A DNA stretch of 64,000 nucleotides from DATACQ01 sp036555515 (GTDB taxonomy: Bacteria; Desulfobacterota; Binatia; UBA9968). The position numbers were made by a program, and so were the translations under genes. The stretch spans positions 27,665 to 91,664 of the forward strand of contig DATBLC010000138.1 of NCBI GenBank assembly GCA_036555515.1, in the 5' to 3' direction. Every line of letters starts with the position of its first letter. The first letter of the stretch is position 1. The notes below the pieces were generated by a model. The model saw nothing but the letters and a program-made list of their open reading frames with translations, was not told the origin of the DNA and made no database searches. Shown in pieces: positions 35,457-44,533 of this stretch.

Positions 35457-36611
35457 TCAATACAAGCCATGCTCTGAAAATTTTTGCGCGAGCAAATCCG
35501 GTTGGCCATGGCCCTTGGAGAAGAGCCGTTCTATGTCGCCGTCGCGCACCTCGGCCAGCGTCGCCGGGTTCCAGCGAGGGTTTTGATCTTTATCGATGAG
35601 CCGCGCGCGCACGCCTTCGGGAAAATCCGAGCCCGCGCAAAAATTAACCGACATATCCCATTCGCGGAGGAACGCGGCTTTCTTGGACAGACTCTTGCCC
35701 TGGGTCATTTGTTTGAAAATCACCTTGACGGATGTCGGCGAGGCGGAGATATAGCCGTGGGCGGCGTTTTCCATCCACTCATCTTCCCCGCTCCAAGCGC
35801 GAAAGGCGCGATCGATTGCTTCGCTGCTCGGATGCGAAACAAGAGCTCCCACGGCGTCCAGGCGCGTCACTATATCGGACCGGCTGGCGGCATCGGCTGG
35901 CGCGAAAGAAGTCACGTGGTCGCGCAGGATTTGCTTGTTCGTGGCGTCGTCATGACTCCAGTCCAGGGCCGCCAGACCCGTCATAACCTCGGCTTTCTTT
36001 TCGGAGGGAATCCAATGATCCGCCATGCCGATGGCGATGGCGTCATGGCCGTCAAAACGCACCGAAGTGAGGGCGAGAAACAGACCCAGGCCCGCCGGCA
36101 AGCGATTCAAGAAATAGGTGGCGCCGACGTCCGGATACAAGCCGATGGCGCTTTCTGGCATTGCCATCGTCGTGCGTTCGGTGACAACCCGCGCGCTCGC
36201 CCCATTCATGATGCCGATGCCGCCGCCGATCGTTATACCATCCGCCCAACAAAGTATGGGCTTATTGCAAGCATGGATGAGATAGTCGACGAAATATTCC
36301 GTCGTAAAGTAATCGATGCCGACTTGAATTCCCGGATTTTCATTCAAGCTCAAGACTAAATTTTTGACGTCGCCGCCTGCGCAGAAAGCTCTCTCTGAGT
36401 TGGAATGGACCACGATGCAGGCGATGTCGCGCCGGCGCCGCCATTCGAGGAGTTTGGCTTCCAACGTTCGTAGCATGCTCAGGTCCAGGGCGTTGAGCGC
36501 GCGTGGATTGTTGAGGGTGACGATGCCGAGGCGGTACGCGCCAGCAATGTTTTCGGAACAGATCAAACCCTGGGACGGGGTCAAGCTACTATGGGCGGTC
36601 ATTTCAGACAT
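35457..36611 (-). CDS. Enoyl-CoA hydratase family, 3-hydroxyisobutyryl-CoA hydrolase-like
   Basis: 384 residues from ATG 36611; a TTG at 36638 is less likely. The crotonase fold is clear: VTLNNPRALNALDLSML, RAFCAGGDVKNL (oxyanion hole) and DGITIGGGIGIMN with PESAIGLYPDVGATYFL. The last segment holds the catalytic Glu of 3-hydroxyisobutyryl-CoA hydrolases, and the extra 100 C-terminal residues match HIBCH, not short hydratases. It acts in valine or a related acyl-CoA breakdown, releasing free acid. It is first in the six-gene group. Confidence 0.85.
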   Translation of the reverse strand: MSEMTAHSSLTPSQGLICSENIAGAYRLGIVTLNNPRALNALDLSMLRTLEAKLLEWRRRRDIACIVVHSNSERAFCAGGDVKNLVLSLNENPGIQVGIDYFTTEYFVDYLIHACNKPILCWADGITIGGGIGIMNGASARVVTERTTMAMPESAIGLYPDVGATYFLNRLPAGLGLFLALTSVRFDGHDAIAIGMADHWIPSEKKAEVMTGLAALDWSHDDATNKQILRDHVTSFAPADAASRSDIVTRLDAVGALVSHPSSEAIDRAFRAWSGEDEWMENAAHGYISASPTSVKVIFKQMTQGKSLSKKAAFLREWDMSVNFCAGSDFPEGVRARLIDKDQNPRWNPATLAEVRDGDIERLFSKGHGQPDLLAQKFSEHGLY

Positions 36612-36951
36612 TAAATAGCAAAACCAATCGGGCCGCAATTTCTCGGCCCATGGAGAGAGTGCACGGGATTTCGCATGATTAGCCGGTAAGGATGGGACAA
36701 TCCGTTGACAAGCTTTTGCACTTCACGGCTGTAGCGGATAGTTGCCAGCGAGCGATTATGCACGAGGTGGCAAAATCTTGCCAGAGTGACAATAAATTGA
36801 CCGTTTCTTGCGTGTCACCGGCGCTAACCAGGGTTCTTTCGTCGCCCCAATTTGTGCCGAAAATTCAACGGCTTTAAATACGATTTAAGTGCTTGGCATC
36901 TGTATTGCGTCCCGACCATTCGAGCTTCGAGGAGAACAGGAGAACCGGCAC
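36612..36951. other. Intergenic region without a recognised gene
   Basis: This 340-nt stretch separates the HIBCH-like and zinc-finger genes, which diverge. It contains TTGACA at 36703-36708, but no convincing -10 box at the right spacing. I see no RNA gene, repeat array or supported frame in it. It should hold the promoters of both flanking genes. Confidence 0.5.
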
Positions 36952-37152
36952 ATGGAAACGTCAATCGCTACCAGCGAATCGGCGATCAATTTTGACAATA
37001 ACGTGTTTCACGCGGCTCTTTGCCATCGCTGTGGCACGAAAATCTATCCGGCGAAACAGATGGAGGCGCACTTGGACCGCCATCAACTCAAGGACATGTT
37101 TTTAGAAGGCGAGCTGAAAAAGCTTCAGTACTCCATGGGACGAATGAGATAG
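36952..37152 (+). CDS. Small protein with a classic C2H2 zinc finger
   Basis: 66 residues from ATG 36952, with GGAG about 10 nt upstream. Residues C24, C27, H40 and H44 give C-x2-C-x12-H-x3-H, the textbook spacing of eukaryotic C2H2 fingers, with hydrophobic I31 and M37 at the two core positions. Bacterial Ros/MucR fingers instead use a 9-residue loop. A charged helix (LKDMFLEGELKKLQYSMGRMR) follows. It may bind DNA, RNA or protein; one finger alone rarely gives sequence-specific DNA binding. Neighbours on both sides are on the minus strand, so it is a single-gene unit. Confidence 0.75.
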   Translation: METSIATSESAINFDNNVFHAALCHRCGTKIYPAKQMEAHLDRHQLKDMFLEGELKKLQYSMGRMR

Positions 37153-37396
37153 GTTCCGTAAATTCTAACCTTTTGAATCAGCGACCGAGCGACGTCAAAG
37201 TTTATCGCGCAGAATCTTAGCCTTACGGCTGGTCGGCCGGCTCCTGGCTGACCCAAGGCGCCGATTAACTTAACTCCCATTTTCTCAGCAATTAGCGTGC
37301 GCCGCCGCGTTTGACCTTACTCGCGGTGGTCCGCCGAGCCTTTGTCTCGTCGATCACCGTAAGCCAACGATCACAGGAAATTTCAAGTAACTCCGG

Positions 37397-39088
37397 CTAG
37401 TCCTTTCGGGTGTTTTGGGCTATCAAGACGTCCAAAAGAGCCGGGCCGCTTTGCTCCATTGCTTTTTTAAGCGCCGGCTCGATGGCCTCCGGTTGTTCGA
37501 CGCGCTGGCCGAAAATGCCAAAGGTCTCCGCCAATCTGGCAAAGTTGACATCCGGTCCGACGATTTCCGCGCCCATTTCGGCGGCGATGCGAATCCTCTC
37601 TTCGGAACCGCGGAATTGATTCTTCACCGCCATATAAGCGCGGTTGTTGAACACAATCATTAACAACGGGACGCGGTATTTTGCCAGCGTCCAGAGTCCC
37701 TGGATGCCGAACATACTGCTGCCGTCGCCGAGACAGGCGACGACGCGGCGATGGGGAGAGGCCAATTTGGCGCCGATGGCCGCCCCGAGACCCCAGCCGA
37801 GATAGCCGCCGGATGAATTGGAGAAATAGGACCGGCCGGCGCCAAATTGGAAATTGGCCATGAGAATATCCTTGCTGGTCGGGCTTTCGTTGACGATTAA
37901 GACATCTTTTTCCAAAAGCCGGTCCATGCTGCGGGCCAGCCGGGCGGCATTGATCGGTGTGGCATCCCAGCCTTGTTTCGTCCGGGATTCCAATTCCGCT
38001 CTGGCTTGTTCCTGGGCTTTGCGAAGGCATTCGAGTCTCTCGTTGCGGGCCTTATCGGAGACAGCGAAAGCGCCATAAATTTCGAGCAGGGAGCGCAGCG
38101 CGCTCCCTGCATCGGCAATAATGCCGACGTCGACCGGGAAAACTTTACCGATCTCCCAGGGATCTTCCTCAATATGAATACAGCGGGTGTCCGGCTTCAT
38201 CACCGGCTCCGGCAGATAACGGTATTCGCGGATCAAGCGGCAGCCGATGGCCAGGATCACGTCCGGCTCGCCCCACACCGGCAGATTGAACGACGGTTGG
38301 CGTTCCGCAATCTGAAAACTCTGGGGATGATTAGTCGGGAAGCTCAAAAAGGAATAACGCGGCTCCATAACCACCGGTGCCGCTACCATCTCGGCAAACT
38401 TGACCAGCGCGTCTATAGCGCCGCCCCTGGCCACGCCGCTGCCGGCGACAATCAACGGCCGCTTCGCCCCGGCGAGCAACCGCGCGGCATCCCGCAGCGC
38501 ATCCGGATCGGCGCCGATGCGCGGCACGATGCGCGAACGTTCCGCCGGCGGATTTTGTAGATTGACGGATTCGCCGAGTAAATTGCTGGGCAGCGCAAGA
38601 TAAACCGGGCCGGTGGGTGGCGCCGCCGCGACTTTAAACGCTCGATTCAAATATTCGGGAATGCGGTCTGCGCGATGAACTTCGGAGCTCCATTTGGTGA
38701 ACTGCTTGGTCATCTCAACGAGGTCCTTGGCCTCCGTGTGCGAGTCGCGGCCGACGATCCGGGTGTCGACATTCGTCGACGTGACGACCACCGGCGAGCG
38801 GTCCCGGTAGGCATCGTAAAGCGCGCCCACCGCGTTCGCCGAACCGGGCAGCGTGCTCACCTGCGCGAGCGACGGACGGCCGGTGACCCGCGCATGCCCG
38901 TCCGCCATGGAGACGACGCAGGTCTCGTGCAGCGCGAGGACAAACCGGATTTTTTCCTGATCAGCGATGGTGCCGATGAATTCCTGCCCGCTGGTACCCG
39001 GCAAGCCGAAAACATATTCGACTCCATGTGCTGCCGCCACTTGCAAATAGGCCTGGGCTGCGGTTCTTTCGTTGGCTGACGCAGACAT
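37397..39088 (-). CDS. Thiamine-diphosphate-dependent enzyme (acetolactate synthase / benzoylformate decarboxylase type)
   Basis: 563 residues from ATG 39088, with AAGGAG upstream; the TTG at 39112 is not favoured. The three-domain layout is present: N-terminal PYR domain (VEYVFGLPGTSGQEF, LHETCVVSMADGHARV with the cofactor Glu), a central domain (APVVMEPRY) and a C-terminal PP domain with the ThDP motif GDGSSMFGIQ...FNN. Family members condense or decarboxylate 2-keto acids. There is no small regulatory subunit gene, so a catabolic decarboxylase or lyase is more likely than anabolic acetolactate synthase. Confidence 0.85.
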   Translation of the reverse strand: MSASANERTAAQAYLQVAAAHGVEYVFGLPGTSGQEFIGTIADQEKIRFVLALHETCVVSMADGHARVTGRPSLAQVSTLPGSANAVGALYDAYRDRSPVVVTSTNVDTRIVGRDSHTEAKDLVEMTKQFTKWSSEVHRADRIPEYLNRAFKVAAAPPTGPVYLALPSNLLGESVNLQNPPAERSRIVPRIGADPDALRDAARLLAGAKRPLIVAGSGVARGGAIDALVKFAEMVAAPVVMEPRYSFLSFPTNHPQSFQIAERQPSFNLPVWGEPDVILAIGCRLIREYRYLPEPVMKPDTRCIHIEEDPWEIGKVFPVDVGIIADAGSALRSLLEIYGAFAVSDKARNERLECLRKAQEQARAELESRTKQGWDATPINAARLARSMDRLLEKDVLIVNESPTSKDILMANFQFGAGRSYFSNSSGGYLGWGLGAAIGAKLASPHRRVVACLGDGSSMFGIQGLWTLAKYRVPLLMIVFNNRAYMAVKNQFRGSEERIRIAAEMGAEIVGPDVNFARLAETFGIFGQRVEQPEAIEPALKKAMEQSGPALLDVLIAQNTRKD

Positions 39089-39115
39089 TCGATCAGATGC
39101 TCCTTTCGCCAAACC

Positions 39116-39184
39116 GGTTCAAGGTTCAAAGTTCACGTTTAAGGCTGGACCTTGGAGCCGTTGAGCCTTAAACCTTGACCATTG
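39116..39184. repeat. (GTTCAAN)n heptad array with inverted arm
   Basis: 39116-39143 holds GTTCAAG, GTTCAAA, GTTCACG, TTTAAGG; 39167-39184 holds the complementary arm TTGAGCCTTAAACCTTGA. The two arms can pair as a hairpin between the amidohydrolase and TPP-enzyme genes. Confidence 0.65.
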
Positions 39185-39206
39185 ATCGGCAACGCAAAGA
39201 TGCCGG

Positions 39207-40040
39207 CTATAGTTTGAATAGCGCTTTTGCATTGGCAATGAGAATCTTTTCCTTGACCATGTCTGTGAAATCCATCTTATCAAAGCTGATCAGCGCTCGT
39301 TCGAGATCGACGTAGGGGTAGTCCGTGCCAAACAGCGCTTTGTCCTGGAGTCGCCCGGCGATTGCTTTGCGAAAAATTTCCGGCAGTTGCTCGGCAAGAT
39401 AGCCCGAGGTGTCGACGTAAACGTTTTTCTTATGGGTTACCACACCGATCAATTCTTGTTCCCAGGGCCAGCCGGGATGGGCGGCGATGATCTTCATCTT
39501 GGGAAAATCCCGAGCCAACGTGTCGAGATGAACTGGTCGCCCGTAGTCGAGGGCGATGCCGCCGCCGCCGTCGGTGTTGGCGCCGAGTACGGTAAAGCCG
39601 ACGTGGAACATCACCGGCTTGTTGCCCGACTGGAGGACGTCCCAGATGCCGTAGAACTTTTTATCGCTGGGATAAAATCCTTGATCGGGAGGATGGAATT
39701 TAAAACCGACGACCTTGGGATTCCGCGCTAGCTCTTCGGCGTAGCGCGCTACCGCGTTTGAATCCTGGGCGCCGGTGTCGAGAGACGCCAAAATGCCGGG
39801 AAACACATTGGCATAAGTGGACGCAAGGTCGATCACATGGTCGTTGCTGTTGCGCATGCCGTCCGGCACCGTGGAAGGATGCCAGCCGATCAGCAACGCT
39901 TTCACCTCATTCTTAGCGTATACCTCGGCGAATCCCTCTGCCGTCTGCGGGATGTCGGTCAAGTTTCTTCTAAAGTAGCTGCAGGCGTGACGGTCCAGGC
40001 CGCGGGTGGTGGGATGGACGTGGATGTCGATGGCGCGCAT
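39207..40040 (-). CDS. Amidohydrolase-2 family protein
   Basis: 277 residues from ATG 40040. It opens with AIDIHVHP, an intact HxH metal site, followed by FKFHPP, AAHPGWPWEQE and FGTDYPY, which supply the remaining His and Asp ligands of the metal-dependent amidohydrolase-2 (ACMSD-like) family. It is shorter than the 29999-31072 protein and only distantly similar. It is downstream of nothing obvious on the minus strand apart from a 46-codon frame at 40042-40182. Substrate unknown, probably a cyclic acid. Confidence 0.85.
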   Translation of the reverse strand: MRAIDIHVHPTTRGLDRHACSYFRRNLTDIPQTAEGFAEVYAKNEVKALLIGWHPSTVPDGMRNSNDHVIDLASTYANVFPGILASLDTGAQDSNAVARYAEELARNPKVVGFKFHPPDQGFYPSDKKFYGIWDVLQSGNKPVMFHVGFTVLGANTDGGGGIALDYGRPVHLDTLARDFPKMKIIAAHPGWPWEQELIGVVTHKKNVYVDTSGYLAEQLPEIFRKAIAGRLQDKALFGTDYPYVDLERALISFDKMDFTDMVKEKILIANAKALFKL

Positions 40041-40354
40041 GCTAGACCCGCCGATCTATGACCGCGTCGGTCTCTTGCAAAGGCGGCCGAGGGTTCTTGA
40101 TGCCCCCGGCGGCGAAGAAGCCGGCCGTCGCCGGTGATGCGCCGAGAGCGGCGATGCCAGATGTTAGAATTGTATCGTTCATGCCACAGTTTCTCGCTAA
40201 TGAATCGACTGGACGGGAAATACCATAGGCTACCGGCCAACTCAATGCAGTGAAAGGATCGCCTTGACTTGGCGGTGGCGCTTCTCTAAGTTCAGCCACA
40301 ACGCCGATCTGAAAGGTCTCAATTACCCGGGTGCGTCAACGGAGGATGCATGCG
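40041..40354. other. Divergent intergenic region
   Basis: The 314-nt gap separates the divergent amidohydrolase and binding-protein genes. It has a 46-codon minus frame at 40042-40182 with a weak site that ends 1 nt before the amidohydrolase start, which might be a leader peptide. TTGACT at 40264-40269 with TAAGTT 17 nt later (40287-40292) is a weak candidate promoter for the plus-strand gene. Confidence 0.35.
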
Positions 40355-41368
40355 ATGAAGCTTTACGGACCCTCAATGCTTATTACGATATCATCACTCG
40401 GGCTCGTTTTCGGGATGACCAACCTCGTCCCGGCTGCTCAAGCGGCGGAGTTGGAAAAACTCAACGTTTGCTACTCCTCGATCGCCGCGACCTCCATCAC
40501 CACCTGGGTTCCGTACGAAGCGGGTATTTACAGGAAATATGGCCTCGACGTCAGCATCATCTACGTGGCAGGCGCGCAGGCGATCACGACCTTAATTTCA
40601 GGCGACACCCAGATTGTTCAGGGCTCCGGCGCCGCCGCCGCGCTTTCGCGTTTGTCCGGCTCAGACCTGACCGTGATTGCCACGACCATCAACGTCATAC
40701 CCATGAGTCTGGTGACTGCGCCGGACATCACCACGCCGCAAGATCTCAAGGGCAAGACATACGGCGTGAGCCGCTTTGGCTCGCTCACTGATTTGGGACT
40801 CAAACGAGCCGTGAGCGAACTAGGTCTCGATCCCGATAAAGACATCAAGATGATTCAAACCGGCGGCGTGCCTGAAAATCTGCTCTTCATGCAGCAGGGC
40901 GTGATCAAAGGTGGCTTGATCTCTTCGCCGACATTAGAAAAGGCCAAGGAACTGGGCTACCGAGAATTCATGAACCTGGCTAATTTGAAATATCGCTATC
41001 CGGGAACCGCCCTGGTGACGTCGGATTCTTTCATTCGCAGCCGCCCGCAAACTTTGAATCGCTTTCTCAAGGCGACGCTCGAAGGCATCAAATACGCCAA
41101 GGCCAATCCCGATGTTACGATTCGGGTTCTCGGCAAGTACACGCGCAATACCGATACGAGAATATTGTCGAGCGCCTTCAAGAGTTACGTTCTGGGTTAC
41201 ATCCGCAATATCCCGACCGTAACTCTGTCGGAAATGGAAGCGGTGATGGAAGACATCGCGACGCGCAATCCCAAGGCAAAAGGGGTCGATGCCCGGCAAT
41301 TCTACGATCCCGCGCCCTTGGAGCAGCTCGCGAAGGAAGGTTTCATTAGAGAATTGTATCCGCGATGA
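40355..41368 (+). CDS. NitT/TauT-type ABC substrate-binding protein
   Basis: 337 residues from ATG 40355, which has GGAGG 9 nt upstream. An ATG at 40346 would be too close to that site. A signal peptide (MLITISSLGLVFGMTNLVPAAQA) is followed by WVPYEAGIYRKYGLDVSI, GDTQIVQGSGAAAAL and DLKGKTYGVSRFGS, the SsuA/NMT1 order. No permease or ATPase is linked. It resembles the 31159-32145 protein in family only. It is divergent from the amidohydrolase gene, so the same compound may be bound and then hydrolysed. Confidence 0.9.
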   Translation: MKLYGPSMLITISSLGLVFGMTNLVPAAQAAELEKLNVCYSSIAATSITTWVPYEAGIYRKYGLDVSIIYVAGAQAITTLISGDTQIVQGSGAAAALSRLSGSDLTVIATTINVIPMSLVTAPDITTPQDLKGKTYGVSRFGSLTDLGLKRAVSELGLDPDKDIKMIQTGGVPENLLFMQQGVIKGGLISSPTLEKAKELGYREFMNLANLKYRYPGTALVTSDSFIRSRPQTLNRFLKATLEGIKYAKANPDVTIRVLGKYTRNTDTRILSSAFKSYVLGYIRNIPTVTLSEMEAVMEDIATRNPKAKGVDARQFYDPAPLEQLAKEGFIRELYPR

Positions 41369-41438
41369 CGCGCTGCGGTGTCAACGCGGCGCGGGGCTCG
41401 GCGTTTTCGCGTCGGGCTCATCCGCACGGGGAGGGTTC

Positions 41439-41939
41439 ATGTACTTGCGCACGGTATTGATACTGCTCGTGTTTGGAGTTTTCGCGCTGTTTACGGCGGC
41501 GAACTGGAGCGCTTTTACAGCACCCACGACGCTTTCCGTCGTATTCGCCACCGTGGAGGCGCCGCTGGGTCTTATTTTGCTCGGCATCGTGGTACTGCTC
41601 GCCGCGATGTTCCTGGTTTATGTTGCCTATTTGCAATCGACGGTGCTTTTTGAAACCCGCCGTCACGCCCGCGAGCTCAATGCCCAGCGCGAGCTTGCCG
41701 AGCAAGCGGAAGCTTCCCGTTTCAGCCGGCTGCAGGCGTCGCTCGAAACCGAGCTGAGAAAACTCGCTGACAAGGAAGAAGAGTCCGCGGCTAGGGTGAT
41801 AGAAAGGTTGGACCGGCTCGACCGGGAACTGCGCGCCGCAGTGGAGCAATCTGGAAATACGTTAGCCGCCTACCTCGGCGAGATCGATGACCGGCTTGAA
41901 CGGGCGAAGGGCGAGCCAGCGATGCGAAAGCCCGGCTAG
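41439..41939 (+). CDS. LapA-domain (DUF1049) membrane protein
   Basis: 166 residues from ATG 41439, preceded by GGGGAGGG at 5 nt. Two hydrophobic helices (about 3-20 and 40-62) separated by a short loop with FTAANWSAFTAPTT form the LapA/DUF1049 domain, and a long charged coiled coil (about 75-160) follows. In other bacteria such proteins help LPS assembly. Here it lies 70 nt after the binding-protein gene and 200 nt before argS. Confidence 0.75.
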   Translation: MYLRTVLILLVFGVFALFTAANWSAFTAPTTLSVVFATVEAPLGLILLGIVVLLAAMFLVYVAYLQSTVLFETRRHARELNAQRELAEQAEASRFSRLQASLETELRKLADKEEESAARVIERLDRLDRELRAAVEQSGNTLAAYLGEIDDRLERAKGEPAMRKPG

Positions 41940-42026
41940 TCAACGGGATTATGTGGCGCACCGGCGCAGCAGGCGCCGATGCGCCGCGCAGCAACCCTTT
42001 GAGGATGCCTATGGCGCCGCTCGTTA

Positions 42027-42056
42027 TTGACATTTCCAAGTGAAAGTCGTTATAAA
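42027..42056 (+). promoter_or_regulatory. Sigma70-type promoter for argS operon
   Basis: A perfect TTGACA (42027-42032) is followed after 18 nt by TATAAA (42051-42056), or TTATAA after 17 nt. A start point near 42063 would leave a leader of about 77 nt before argS. It is the best promoter match I see in the window. No attenuator or T-box-like structure is evident in the leader. Confidence 0.6.
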
Positions 42057-42139
42057 TAAACGAGTTAGCGCGTGTTTATCCCCCCGACAAAGCGGCGCTT
42101 TATATCGCACGGTATAGAACAGGATGATGCAAGACCGCT

Positions 42140-43837
42140 ATGCGCAGTCACCTTAGGGCACTCTTAGCTCAAGCCATTGAAAAAACGGCCAAGGGGGGAG
42201 AGCTAAATGCTACGGAGCTCCCCCCTTTGTTTCTTGAACCACCCAAGCAACGCGAGTTCGGCGATCTGACGACGAACGTTGCCATGCTGTGGGCGAAGAG
42301 CACGAAGAGGCCGCCGCGCGCCGTTGCCGAGTTGATCCTCAAGAACTTAGAAGATCCGGACCGGATCATTGCGCGCCGCGAGATCGCCGGCCCGGGCTTC
42401 TTAAATTTTGCCTTCGCGCCGAAGTTTTATTACCAGCGCTTGCGCGAGTTGGCGGCGGACGGAGAGGCCAGCCTCAATCTCGGCAACGGCGAAAAGGTTC
42501 AGGTCGAGTTTGCCAGCGTCAATCCCACCGGTCCGCTGCATGTCGGACATGGGCGGGTGGCGGTGATTGGCGATGTTTTGGCGCGCTTGCACCAAGCAAC
42601 CGGTTTCGAAGTTCAAAAAGAATACTACGTCAACGATGCCGGCAAACAGATGGAAAACCTCGGGCTTTCCATCGACGCGCGCTACCGCGAGTTTTTCGGC
42701 GAGCCGGTGGAGTTTCCCGCCGAGGGCTATCCGGGCGATTACGTCACCGACGTCGCTAGATCGGTTAAGGAAAGCGTGGGCGATAAATTTCTCCATGAGG
42801 ACAAGACGGCGGCGGTAAAATATTTCACCCAGTACGGTGGCGAGAAGTTGCTCGAAACGATCCGCGGGCAGCTTGGCGACTTCGGCATTGAATTCGACAC
42901 TTTCTTCAGTGAAAAGGCGCTGCGCGAGCGCAGCGAGGTCGTCCGATCGATGAATCTCTTGCGCGCGCGGGGCTTGCTGTACACGCAAGACGGAGCGGAG
43001 TGGTTTCGCTCGAGCCAGTTCGGCGACGACAAGGACCGTACGGTAATCAAGAGCGACGGCGATTTGACTTATTTTGCCTCGGACATCGCCTATCACCGCA
43101 ACAAATTCGAGCGTAAGTTCGGGCGGCTGATTAACGTCTGGGGCGCCGATCACCACGGCTATGTGGCGCGCCTCAAGGCGGCCATGCGTGGCTTGGGTTA
43201 CAACGCCGACGCCTTGCACGTGGTGCTGGTGCAGATGGTGCAACTGACGCGCGGCGGCGAGCCGGTGCGAATGGGCAAGCGCACGGGCGAGTATGTCGCG
43301 CTGGACGAAGTGTTACAAGAAGTGGGACGCGACGCCGCGCGTTTCTTTTTTCTGATGCGCAAATCCGATAGTCATCTCGACTTCGATCTCGAACTCGCCA
43401 AGCGGCAGTCGAGCGACAATCCAGTCTTTTACGTACAATACGCCCATGCCCGGGTGGCGAGCATCCTCGAGCAGGCGCAAAAGAACGGCATCGCTTTGAA
43501 TTCCATAGACAGCGGCGCGATTTCTTTCCAACGGCTCGAGCTGGCGGAAGAACTGGAACTGATCCGCCGGATGATCCAGTTCAACGACGTCCTGGAAGAA
43601 TCGGTGCGCGAGCTCGAACCGCACCGCATGATTTTTTATTTGCTCGAGCTCGCCGGCGAGTTTCATCGTTATTATAACCGCCACCGGGTGATAACCGATG
43701 ACCGGGAATTGAGCCGGGCGCGGTTGCTACTGTTGGTGAACGCGCAGAAAACTATCCGGCGCGGGCTCGGCTTGCTCGGTGTCAACGCGCCCATGCGCAT
43801 GGCGTCGTTGTCGGGCCCGGAGGGCGACGCCTGCTAA
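42140..43837 (+). CDS. argS: Arginyl-tRNA synthetase
   Basis: 565 residues from ATG. It charges tRNA-Arg with arginine. NPTGPLHVGHGR holds the HIGH-type ATP site, YYVNDAGKQMENLG and WGADHHGYVARLKAAMRGLG are ArgS signatures, and the Arg-tRNA synthetase anticodon-binding (DALR) domain covers about residues 450-565. The KMSK-like motif is VRMGKRTGEYV. It leads a plus-strand run with SPOR, trp, folC and lptD genes. Confidence 0.97.
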   Translation: MRSHLRALLAQAIEKTAKGGELNATELPPLFLEPPKQREFGDLTTNVAMLWAKSTKRPPRAVAELILKNLEDPDRIIARREIAGPGFLNFAFAPKFYYQRLRELAADGEASLNLGNGEKVQVEFASVNPTGPLHVGHGRVAVIGDVLARLHQATGFEVQKEYYVNDAGKQMENLGLSIDARYREFFGEPVEFPAEGYPGDYVTDVARSVKESVGDKFLHEDKTAAVKYFTQYGGEKLLETIRGQLGDFGIEFDTFFSEKALRERSEVVRSMNLLRARGLLYTQDGAEWFRSSQFGDDKDRTVIKSDGDLTYFASDIAYHRNKFERKFGRLINVWGADHHGYVARLKAAMRGLGYNADALHVVLVQMVQLTRGGEPVRMGKRTGEYVALDEVLQEVGRDAARFFFLMRKSDSHLDFDLELAKRQSSDNPVFYVQYAHARVASILEQAQKNGIALNSIDSGAISFQRLELAEELELIRRMIQFNDVLEESVRELEPHRMIFYLLELAGEFHRYYNRHRVITDDRELSRARLLLLVNAQKTIRRGLGLLGVNAPMRMASLSGPEGDAC

Positions 43838-43860
43838 ACGGGGAGGCGGGAGGGGAAGCG

Positions 43861-44517
43861 ATGGCTGAAAATCGCAGAGAAAAAGATAAACGATATTATT
43901 TTACCAGAGGGCAAATGGCGCTATTGGGCGGCGCTTTCACGCTGGCTTCGATTATTATTTTCGCACTGGGTATGTTTGTCGGGAAGGAAATCGAAGCGCG
44001 CAAGACGGTGCAGCCGGAAGAGCCCCTCGTGAAAGTGCCGGTAAAACCAGCGCCGCAGGGCGCGGCCGGAACAGAGGGCGCGAAGAGCAAAGACGATCTT
44101 ACGTTTTACAATACGCTGACGAAAACGCCCGAGGCAAAGCAGGCGGCCGAGACAAAGGCGGAAGAAAAAAAGGCCGAGAAAACCGCCAAGGCCGCGGAGA
44201 GCCGCGCCGAGAAGGCTCAGGCCGCCGCCGAACCCGAAATCAAAGCGCAGGCGATGGAGAGCGGCGAAACGAAAACGAACGATATGGGCTGGAGCGTGCA
44301 AGCCCACTCCTACCCCGATGCCAAGTCCGCCACAGATTTGGTTGATCGTCTGAAAAATAAGGGATACAACGCGTTTGTCACGGAGGCGAACGTCAAAGGA
44401 AAGGTCTGGTACCGGGTGCGCGTTGGCCGCTTTGGTTCCCGCGAAGAAGCGGAAAAAACCGCCGCGGCTTTGCGGAGCAACGAAAGTCTCGACAAAGCGT
44501 TCGCGACCAGAAAGTAG
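43861..44517 (+). CDS. SPOR-domain membrane protein
   Basis: 218 residues, with GGAGGGG 5-6 nt upstream. One N-terminal helix (about 20-42, GQMALLGGAFTLASIIIFALGMFVG) anchors it in the inner membrane. A Lys/Ala/Glu-rich low-complexity linker (about 90-140) follows. The C-terminal 70 residues (WSVQAHSYPDAKSATDLVDRL through RVRVGRFGSREEAEK) are a SPOR domain, which binds denuded peptidoglycan at division sites. It is 23 nt after argS and 16 nt before trpD. Confidence 0.9.
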   Translation: MAENRREKDKRYYFTRGQMALLGGAFTLASIIIFALGMFVGKEIEARKTVQPEEPLVKVPVKPAPQGAAGTEGAKSKDDLTFYNTLTKTPEAKQAAETKAEEKKAEKTAKAAESRAEKAQAAAEPEIKAQAMESGETKTNDMGWSVQAHSYPDAKSATDLVDRLKNKGYNAFVTEANVKGKVWYRVRVGRFGSREEAEKTAAALRSNESLDKAFATRK

Positions 44518-44533
44518 AATCCGAGAACAAATT

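Noticed and set aside
36612..36951. A promoter at TTGACA 36703
   Set aside because: No acceptable -10 box follows at 16-18 nt.
40042..40182. 46-codon minus frame one base upstream of the amidohydrolase start
   Set aside because: The ribosome site is weak and the product unrecognised; mentioned only as a possible leader.
44375..44533. Upstream extension of trpD in the open frame
   Set aside because: It overlaps the SPOR gene and encodes nothing like TrpD; the ATG at 44534 fits the family start.
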